This document shows, piece by piece, positions 42,922 to 48,414 of a DNA stretch of 48,414 nt. Where the stretch lies: assembly GCA_937142855.1 (NCBI GenBank), contig CAKZQZ010000045.1:1-48414 (forward strand). Direction: 5' to 3'. The first letter of the stretch is position 1. Each line of letters begins with the position of its first letter. This stretch comes from an uncultured Alphaproteobacteria bacterium. Its GTDB lineage: Bacteria > Pseudomonadota > Alphaproteobacteria > Puniceispirillales > Marisalimonadaceae. The translations under genes and the position numbers were made by a program. The notes below the pieces were generated by a model. That model was not told the DNA's origin and ran no database searches. It saw only the letters and a list, made by a program, of their open reading frames with translations.

Positions 42922-43182
42922 ATGTTTTCAAAATTTTGATTAAAAAATCCTAAAAAATTATAATATCTAAATTTTGGTTTAATAATCTTACAGAAATAAA
43001 AAAGTGAATTAGTTAACAAAAAGATAATAATGAAAATTTTATTAATTTTTACTTGCCTTTCTTGTAATAATTGAGAAGATACGAATCAATTGGAAACAAT
43101 TGTTTCTGTAGTGGGTTATTATTCGGGGGAATTATAATTAACTTGGTGGTGACCTTAATTTTAAATACTAGGGAGGAATTTT
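42922..43182 (+). promoter_or_regulatory. leader of the TRAP transporter operon with candidate operator
   Basis: This 261-base AT-rich gap has no credible frame. A perfect 14-bp palindrome GAAACAATTGTTTC lies at 43093-43106, flanked by CAATTG repeated at 43088-43093 and 43097-43102. It is a good candidate operator for a LacI- or GntR-type regulator, although none is encoded nearby. A strong ribosome binding site, AGGGAGGA, lies 6 bases before the dctP ATG. Confidence 0.5.
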
Positions 43183-44241
43183 ATGAAATTCAAATCTAGC
43201 CTATTCGTAGGCGCTGTAGCTTTAGCTGCAACTAGTTTAGTAGCTGTATCAGCAAATGCTGATAAACTACGTTGGAAAATGCAAAGTACTTGGGGTAGCC
43301 AGGTAGCAATTAACGGTGAAGCAGCTGTTTATTTCTCTAACAAAGTTAAAGAAATATCAGGTGGTGACGTTCAACTAAGGTTTCATGAGCCAAACGCTCT
43401 TGTTCCTTCACTAGAAGTGTGGGATGCTGTTAAGAACGGATCAGTAGATGCAGGTTATACAACACCTGGTTATCATGCTGGAAAAATCCCTGCAGTTTCT
43501 TACTTTACTGCTGTTCCTTTTGGACCAGGTGCAAGTGAGTACCATGGTTGGATGGAATATGGCGGAGGCCAGCAGTTAAAAGATAGAATTTATGGCGAGT
43601 ATGGCCTTAAAGCTCTTAACTGTTTAACACACGCTCCTGAAACTTCAGGTTGGTTTAGAAAGAAAATCAACAAAGTTGAAGAGTTAAAAGGAATGAAAAT
43701 GCGTTTCTTTGGACTAGGTGCGATGGTTATGAGTAAAATTGGTGTGTCAACACAATTACTAGCAGGTGGAGATATTTATCCAGCACTAGAAAAAGGTGTT
43801 ATTGATGCAACAGAATTTTCAATGCCTACACATGACTTAAGTTATGGTTTCTATCAGTTAGCTAAGTTTAACTACTTCCCAGGCTGGCATCAGCAAACAT
43901 CAATTGGTGAGCTATTAATGAGCACTAAGGGTTGGGGTGGTTTAACAAAGACTCAGCAAGGTATTATCAACACAGCGTGTCGTGATACTATGTGGTGGGC
44001 ACTTGTTAGATCTGATGCAAAGCAGGTTCCTGCTATGCGTGAGTTAGAGAAAAAGGGAGTTACATTTGTAACATGGCCTGATTCAGAGATTTCTAAGTTC
44101 AAAAGAGCATGGGAAGCAGTTGTAGAAGAAAAGTCAGCTTCTGATCCATTGTTTAAAGAAATCACTGCTAGCTATGATGCTTTCAGAAAAGACTACAGTA
44201 TTTGGTCTTCAAGAGCGTACTTAAAAGCTAAACAGTACTAA
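43183..44241 (+). CDS. dctP: TRAP transporter substrate-binding protein (DctP family)
   Basis: The periplasmic receptor of a TRAP transporter, 352 residues. A Sec signal peptide ends at SANA (residue 26), and the mature protein starts DKLRWKMQSTWG. The core signature is present: MRFFGLGAMVMSKIG, GGDIYPALEKGVIDATEF and YGFYQLAKFNYFPGWHQ, as in TakP-type receptors for keto acids or other carboxylates. The selectivity Arg of DctP proteins probably lies in KGMKMRFFG. The very strong ribosome binding site suggests high expression. A stem-loop separates it from dctQ. Confidence 0.93.
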   Translation: MKFKSSLFVGAVALAATSLVAVSANADKLRWKMQSTWGSQVAINGEAAVYFSNKVKEISGGDVQLRFHEPNALVPSLEVWDAVKNGSVDAGYTTPGYHAGKIPAVSYFTAVPFGPGASEYHGWMEYGGGQQLKDRIYGEYGLKALNCLTHAPETSGWFRKKINKVEELKGMKMRFFGLGAMVMSKIGVSTQLLAGGDIYPALEKGVIDATEFSMPTHDLSYGFYQLAKFNYFPGWHQQTSIGELLMSTKGWGGLTKTQQGIINTACRDTMWWALVRSDAKQVPAMRELEKKGVTFVTWPDSEISKFKRAWEAVVEEKSASDPLFKEITASYDAFRKDYSIWSSRAYLKAKQY

Positions 44242-44250
44242 ATAATTAAA

Positions 44251-44278
44251 TAGTGCACCTGCTTTTGCAGGTGTACTA
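44251..44278 (+). terminator. intercistronic stem-loop between dctP and dctQ
   Basis: TAGTGCACCTGC (44251-44262) pairs with GCAGGTGTACTA (44267-44278) around a TTTT loop, with one G-T wobble. No long T run follows, so it is more likely a partial terminator or mRNA-stabilising hairpin. Such an element lets the binding protein be made in excess over the membrane subunits. Confidence 0.75.
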
Positions 44279-44360
44279 TACTCTTTATATTAATAAAATT
44301 TTATAGAACATATTTGATAAGTTATTTAATTTTTACTTATTATTTAATTAGGGGAATAAG

Positions 44361-44975
44361 ATGGCGCTTACTGAACAAAATATGGCAGGTTTGGTATCTA
44401 TTAGTGAAACACTAAGAGTTATAGTTAATAGAGTTGGTAGAGCAAGTACATGGCTTTTGGTTCCCTTGGTTATAATTACTATGTGGGATGTTGTTGCAAG
44501 AAAGTTAGTTTGGATACAAATCTGGATGGTTGCTAACTTTGGATCTTTCTTTGAGTCTACTCTAATGCAAGAGATGGAGTGGCATCTTCATACGGTCGTT
44601 TTTTGTTTAGTATTGGGTTATGGTTATACTCATAATAGGCATGTTAGAGTTGATTTTTTAAGAGAAAATTTCACGTTTAAATCAAAAGCAAAAGTTGAGT
44701 TTTATGGTAACTTGTTGTTTATGTTACCTTTTACACTAATTTGTGTTTATTTCTCTTGGATATACATGGTGGATTCATATGTTATTAATGAAGTTTCTGC
44801 ATCTTTGGTTGGTTTAAGTAACAGATGGATAATTAAAACATTCCTTCCAATAGGATACTTTTTCTTATTCTTAGGTGGAATGTCTGTAATGATACAATTA
44901 ATCGCAGTAATCTGGGGTGATAATAAGAAGAAACTAGACCTTATGGTCTTGGATTACGATGAACAAAAGAAATAA
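44361..44975 (+). CDS. dctQ: TRAP transporter small membrane subunit (DctQ family)
   Basis: A 204-residue subunit with four predicted membrane helices, starting after a hydrophilic N-terminal stretch (about 1-30). The family pattern is seen in LVIITMWDVVARKLVWI, EMEWHLHTVVFCLVLGYGYTHNRHVRVD (positions about 71-98) and the last helix FLGGMSVMIQLIAVIW. DctQ partners with DctM in the inner membrane. AGGGGAA lies 8 bases before the ATG. It is followed by an extra small membrane gene before dctM. Confidence 0.92.
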   Translation: MALTEQNMAGLVSISETLRVIVNRVGRASTWLLVPLVIITMWDVVARKLVWIQIWMVANFGSFFESTLMQEMEWHLHTVVFCLVLGYGYTHNRHVRVDFLRENFTFKSKAKVEFYGNLLFMLPFTLICVYFSWIYMVDSYVINEVSASLVGLSNRWIIKTFLPIGYFFLFLGGMSVMIQLIAVIWGDNKKKLDLMVLDYDEQKK

Positions 44976-45005
44976 GATATTGTATTCATACATATGAGAT
45001 AAAAG

Positions 45006-45476
45006 ATGTGGTTTTCAAAAGTTCCCGGCTATATATTTGATAAGCAAAAAACACCTTACTTAACAGAGGCTAAAGAGTTAACTTTAGCCCAGTCACAATA
45101 TGAACTAGTGGCATACGGTGTCTTTGTGGGAACTATGTATAGTATAATAGGTTTAGCAGCAGCACTAAATCTTTTACAAAATGCAACATTAATTCATTTA
45201 ATCTGGTTGTTTGTATCTTTAGGAGTTATAGGCTCAATTTTTAACGTAATAAGAAAATACGAAATTATCTCTTCGTATATCATATCAATCGCTCCTGCGA
45301 TTGTTGTATCGTTTTGTTTATACGAAGCTTTTATTGCGCATGCATCATTTGTATCGCTTACGATTTTACTTTGTCTTTTTCTGTTATCTCTCAAATATGG
45401 CTGGAGGGTAACTAAAATTGTTGCTTGGCAAAGGTATACTGGTGAATTTAAAACTAATAATTATAAGAAAGTGTAG
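45006..45476 (+). CDS. small membrane protein inserted between dctQ and dctM
   Basis: A 156-residue protein with four hydrophobic segments (near residues 36-57, 62-81, 86-106 and 110-128), a charged N-terminal 30 residues (DKQKTPYLTEAKEL) and a basic tail (RYTGEFKTNNYKKV). I do not recognise the family. It lies inside the TRAP operon, 30 bases after dctQ and 8 before dctM, so an accessory role in the transporter is likely. The N-terminus carries no signal for export. Confidence 0.75.
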   Translation: MWFSKVPGYIFDKQKTPYLTEAKELTLAQSQYELVAYGVFVGTMYSIIGLAAALNLLQNATLIHLIWLFVSLGVIGSIFNVIRKYEIISSYIISIAPAIVVSFCLYEAFIAHASFVSLTILLCLFLLSLKYGWRVTKIVAWQRYTGEFKTNNYKKV

Positions 45477-45484
45477 GAGCCGTT

Positions 45485-46876
45485 ATGGATTTTGTTGATA
45501 TTATAGTCGAATACTTACCAATATTCATGTTTTTGACTATGGGGGTACTTCTCTTTATTGGATATCCGGTTGGATTTATTCTTGGAGGTGTAGCTATTAC
45601 ATATGGCTTTATTGGATATCTCTTTGGTGTTTTTAAAATTGCGGAGTTTTTTAACTTCGTACCTCGAATGTGGGGTTTTTCGGCAGAAAACCTAATATTG
45701 GTTGCTATACCTAGCTTCGTTTTTATGGGTACGATGATGGAAAGAAGTGGTATAGCGAACGACTTGCTTAGAACCACTCAGATATTACTTAGAAAAGTTC
45801 CTGGTGGTTTGGCAATGTCGGTTACCGTTATGGGAACAGTTTTGGCTGCTATGACAGGTATTATTGGCGCTTCAGTTACTATGATGACAGCTCTAGCATT
45901 GCCAACAATGTTAAAAAATAAATATAGTCATGCCCTTGCAACTGGTGTTATCGCTGCTTCGGGTACATTAGGGATATTAATACCACCAAGTATTATGTTG
46001 ATTATTATGGCTGATATTATGCAGGTTTCCGTTGGTAACTTATTCATGGGTGCGGTTATTCCTGGTTTAACGTTGGCCCTGATGTATTTAATATTTATTT
46101 TTATATGGTGTTCTATTGATAAGAAAGTTGCGCCAGCTCTTAAAGAAGGTGATTTAGTCTATGAAAAGGGCAGATTACCACAAATGGTTCTAAAAGCTTT
46201 TCTTCCACCGGTAGCTTTAATTGTTCTTATTAAAGGTTCTATTCTATTAGGTTGGGCAACACCTAGTGAAGCTGGAGCAGTTGGTGCTTTTGGAGCGACG
46301 CTACTTGCTATTATTGGTAACAAATTTACTTTACCAATGTTAAGGAGTGTTTTGCACTCATCAGGTCTAACAATTTCTATGGTTTTCATGATCATTTTAA
46401 GTGCAACGTGTTTTGCTTACGTTTTTAGATCATTGGGTGGAGACTATATCGTCGAAGAATTGATTGAAAAAGCTGGTTTAGGATCTTGGGGGTTATTATT
46501 CTTATTAATGGGTATGACCTTTATGTTGGGTTTCTTTCTGGATTGGGTTGAGATAACTCTAATTATTCTTCCTATATTTGCGCCTCTCGTTGTTTTATTG
46601 GATTTTGGTGACCATGTCTCTCAATTGACTGGCCTAGATGGTCGTAAAGAGACAATGGTTTGGTTTTTGGTTCTAATGGCTATTAACCTCCAAACATCAT
46701 TCCTAACGCCGCCATTTGGTTTTGCTTTATTTTATCTAAAAGGAGTGGCTCCACCTGAAGTTGCAACATTAAGTATATACAAAGGTGTTATACCTTTTGT
46801 TATAATACAGCTTATCGGTCTTAGTTTTGTGATTTACCAGCCGGAAATGGCCCTCTGGCTTCCGCGGCTAATATAG
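45485..46876 (+). CDS. dctM: TRAP transporter large permease subunit (DctM family)
   Basis: The 463-residue membrane component drives substrate uptake with the sodium gradient. It has about 12 membrane helices and the DctM signature blocks: FVFMGTMMERSGIANDLL, GIIGASVTMMTALALPTML, GVIAASGTLGILIPPSIM and SEAGAVGAFGA, ending with the LQTSFLTPPFGFALFYLKG motif. AGGAG lies 6 bases before the ATG. A perfect terminator follows at 46891-46920. Confidence 0.95.
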   Translation: MDFVDIIVEYLPIFMFLTMGVLLFIGYPVGFILGGVAITYGFIGYLFGVFKIAEFFNFVPRMWGFSAENLILVAIPSFVFMGTMMERSGIANDLLRTTQILLRKVPGGLAMSVTVMGTVLAAMTGIIGASVTMMTALALPTMLKNKYSHALATGVIAASGTLGILIPPSIMLIIMADIMQVSVGNLFMGAVIPGLTLALMYLIFIFIWCSIDKKVAPALKEGDLVYEKGRLPQMVLKAFLPPVALIVLIKGSILLGWATPSEAGAVGAFGATLLAIIGNKFTLPMLRSVLHSSGLTISMVFMIILSATCFAYVFRSLGGDYIVEELIEKAGLGSWGLLFLLMGMTFMLGFFLDWVEITLIILPIFAPLVVLLDFGDHVSQLTGLDGRKETMVWFLVLMAINLQTSFLTPPFGFALFYLKGVAPPEVATLSIYKGVIPFVIIQLIGLSFVIYQPEMALWLPRLI

Positions 46877-46890
46877 ATAAACATTAAATT

Positions 46891-46920
46891 AAAACCGCAT
46901 CATTTAGATGCGGTTTTTTT
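46891..46920 (+). terminator. terminator of the TRAP operon
   Basis: CCGCATC (46895-46901) pairs with GATGCGG (46907-46913), extended by four A and four T, with a 5-base loop and eight T. It is a textbook rho-independent terminator 15 bases after the dctM stop. Confidence 0.92.
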
Positions 46921-46936
46921 TCTAAAAGGGTTTTAA

Positions 46937-47185
46937 ATGAATAAAATTGGTATTTGTGGGGCCGGTCTTATTGGAGCCAGTTGGGCTATTGGTTTTGCAA
47001 ACGCTGGTTATTTATCCTATGTTTATGATAACAACACCAATAGTGTAGAAAATTTCAATAAATATTTTGACGACTTACTTCTAGACCTAAAGACAATTGA
47101 TCCAAATATTAATAAAGATAAAATTAGAAATAAACCAACTAGACAACTAGAAATTGATCGAATCCGCAAAATCCCAGAGAACTAA
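46937..47185 (+). pseudogene. 3-hydroxyacyl-CoA dehydrogenase family, N-terminal fragment
   Basis: The first 60 to 65 residues are the NAD-binding start of a 3-hydroxyacyl-CoA dehydrogenase family protein: IGICGAGLIGASWAIGFANAGYLSYVYD, positions 3-30, with the dinucleotide loop GAGLIG. A full protein would have about 300 residues or more. The frame then turns into unrelated, less AT-rich sequence (KPTRQLEIDRIRKIPEN) and stops. The family identity suggests carnitine or 3-hydroxy acid oxidation. The truncation falls at the composition change near 47.12-47.16 kb, so it probably reflects a contig join and not a biological mutation. Confidence 0.75.
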
Positions 47186-47341
47186 ATAAATCATATAACT
47201 GAAAGTCCGGTTACACGGTATCTAGTTGATAAGGCTTACTGTCTTTCTCTACGAAATAAGTTCTAACCTTAGTTGCCAGGGCCCGCCAAACTGAATTTAA
47301 AAACCACCTAATAGAAGGTAGTTTTTTATTATGGATGCTTC
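47186..47341. other. intergenic stretch at the composition break
   Basis: These 156 bases are of intermediate G+C and have no credible frame. I see no tRNA or known ncRNA. A hairpin at 47299-47328 (AACCACCT with AGGTAGTT, one mismatch, then a T run) is a likely terminator for a plus-strand transcript or a bidirectional one for the gene at 47342. The origin is probably the second genome joined here. Confidence 0.4.
47299..47328 (+). terminator. rho-independent terminator near the window end
   Basis: A-rich left arm ending CACCT pairs with AGGT and a T run ending at about 47327, with one mismatch in the stem and a short loop. It faces the convergent end of the parvulin gene (stop at 47342). 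Confidence 0.6.
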
Positions 47342-48412
47342 TTACGCTTCGACTGGATCGATGTAGAGACGGTACGGCTGTTGCTCTTTACGGTCGTTCA
47401 AGGTTTCATCAACACTATTAAGCTGAATAATAATATATGACCCTCTAACCTGGTCACCGTCTTGACCAGTATTTCTAATGATCGCCAAAGCATATCCTGT
47501 ACCGTATGGCACTGTCACAACCCCTGAAGTCTGTCCCTCTGCGAGGCTGAACAGCGTATCAACCGTTTGCTGCGAAACGTTACGGTTCGATTTGTCGACG
47601 AGTCCAAAGTCTCCACCAGCACCCCGAGTCGGCTCATCTTCTGAGTACTCAGCGGCAATTGCTGCAAAATCCTCACCAGCTGTGATGCGTGCGAGTGCCT
47701 CTGTCGCACGTTGTTCGGCTTCAGTATCGAGTGCACGGATTACTTTTTGTTCAAGTATCTCGGTCTTCAGGCTGCGGCGAAAATCGTCAACAGACCAGTC
47801 CCAAAACTCACGCAATACATCCTCGAAGACTTCACTGTTACTACCGAGGCGATTTTGTTCCTGGGCAATTCGGATCTGTTCATCGATCTCCTGCTCACTT
47901 ACTTCAATTCCCTGCTCCTCAGCAAGTATCTTAATATAGGCATCGTTCACGACTTTATCGATGGCGCGTTGTTTGTAGCTGTTGAGTTGCGCTTGGCCAG
48001 ATTCGGTGTCAAAACTCAGCTGCTGCTGATTCTCGTAGTAATGGATATAGTGACCAAGCTCAAACAGATAGTTCTCATACGCTACAAAAGTGCTTCCCGT
48101 TCGAGCAATCGGGAAAGGAACTACTTTTGTTACCTGATAGGCCAGTGTTGAGCTGGTTTGGAATCGATACAAATACAAAACCGAAACAATGGAGAAAATC
48201 AAAATCGCCAACAAGAAGAGTCCTGTGCTAAGCAGCACGATGCGGTGCTTGGAATGTTGCAATGGATAAATGTATTTACGAGCACCCGACAGCACTTCCT
48301 CTCGGTGTTCCGCAACGTTCTCGTTTGTAATACGCGGTACGACAACCTTGTCTTTATTCTCTTTCTTCTCTGCTCGCTTTGTCGCGATTTCTTGAATTTT
48401 CTTTTTTACCAT
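47342..48412 (-). CDS. membrane-anchored parvulin-type peptidyl-prolyl isomerase (SurA/PrsA-like)
   Basis: The 356 residues have a charged cytosolic N-terminus, one membrane helix (about 57-82), an SurA-N-like helical domain (about 105-215) and a PpiC-type parvulin domain (about 235-330; ITAGEDFAAIAAEYSEDE, GGDFGLVDK, then GVVTVPYGTGYALAII). It would fold exported proteins outside the membrane. Its G+C content and codon choice differ strongly from everything to the left. The overall shape recalls foldases of Candidatus Saccharibacteria; that is from memory and untested. The ATG lies 2 bases from the window edge, so the true start may be further upstream. Confidence 0.85.
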   Translation of the reverse strand: MVKKKIQEIATKRAEKKENKDKVVVPRITNENVAEHREEVLSGARKYIYPLQHSKHRIVLLSTGLFLLAILIFSIVSVLYLYRFQTSSTLAYQVTKVVPFPIARTGSTFVAYENYLFELGHYIHYYENQQQLSFDTESGQAQLNSYKQRAIDKVVNDAYIKILAEEQGIEVSEQEIDEQIRIAQEQNRLGSNSEVFEDVLREFWDWSVDDFRRSLKTEILEQKVIRALDTEAEQRATEALARITAGEDFAAIAAEYSEDEPTRGAGGDFGLVDKSNRNVSQQTVDTLFSLAEGQTSGVVTVPYGTGYALAIIRNTGQDGDQVRGSYIIIQLNSVDETLNDRKEQQPYRLYIDPVEA

Positions 48413-48414
48413 TT

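Noticed and set aside
42922-43182. Riboswitch in the dctP leader.
   Set aside because: No known aptamer core could be recognised; only an AT-rich leader with a palindrome is visible.
47270-47290. Slight likeness to a piece of 16S rRNA (CTTAGTTGCCAG).
   Set aside because: The match is about a dozen bases with no rRNA sequence on either side.
47478-48151. Several plus-strand frames opposite the parvulin gene.
   Set aside because: They are Ser/Arg/Cys-rich shadows of a well-formed minus-strand protein and show no family pattern.

Overview
The window is AT-rich bacterial DNA (about two thirds A+T by eye). Most of it reads as the chromosome of a free-living, probably marine alphaproteobacterium. 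The reasons are the linkage rpmH-rnpA-yidD-yidC-engB-argB, dapD-dapE, truA-fmt-def, ffs-dnaX-recR, and tsaD/gpsA beside hemC-hemD-mitofilin-like-hemY, together with a membrane-anchored cytochrome c and a TRAP transporter. SAR11/HIMB59/AEGEAN-169-like lineages are candidates, but I cannot place it more exactly from sequence alone.

Region 1 (1 to about 6476) is the right-hand part of an integrated mobile element that runs off the left edge. It ends at a tyrosine integrase beside the 5' half of a tRNA-Arg(ACG) gene cut at the anticodon loop. It carries a serine recombinase whose C-terminal DNA-binding part is broken by two in-frame stops, a three-site operator in front of that recombinase, and two lipoprotein genes set between near-identical terminators. 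It also has a tightly coupled operon of three unknown genes, two more unknown minus-strand genes, and two small genes driven by copies of one 43-bp promoter element.

Region 2 (6.6 to 20.6 kb) is core housekeeping: purine salvage (gpt), ribosome/RNase P/membrane insertion (rpmH, rnpA, yidD, yidC), GTPase engB, arginine (argB) and lysine (dapD, dapE) synthesis, translation and tRNA functions (truA, fmt, def), and DNA maintenance (rmuC, recR, dnaX) with the SRP RNA gene ffs. dnaX is unusual: it has no ATG/GTG/TTG start at its N-terminus, and it contains a run of 12 A with stops close behind in both other frames, a likely slippage site for a short gamma form.

Region 3 (20.6 to 35.6 kb) has phenylalanine synthesis (pheA), KDO activation (kdsB), a cytochrome c, a hisN-like phosphatase, an M17 aminopeptidase, a lipid A/envelope glycosylation trio (ArnT-like, GT2, LpxB-N-like), gpsA, tsaD, the heme set hemC-hemD-mitofilin-like-hemY, a LysE exporter and trmL.

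Region 4 (35.6 to 47.1 kb) looks like an accessory uptake and catabolism cluster. It holds a YtoQ protein, an MFS transporter, a phytanoyl-CoA dioxygenase-like oxygenase and a DapA-family aldolase/lyase on one strand. Divergent from these are an esterase, an epimerase, an EamA permease, a uronate dehydrogenase-like enzyme and a TRAP transporter (DctP, DctQ, an extra membrane protein, DctM). Turnover of sugar acids or related organic acids is a reasonable inference.

Region 5 (about 47.1 kb to the end) differs sharply. A 3-hydroxyacyl-CoA dehydrogenase gene stops after about 80 codons, and the sequence then becomes much richer in G+C with a parvulin-type foldase resembling those of Candidatus Saccharibacteria. 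An assembly chimera is the simplest explanation.
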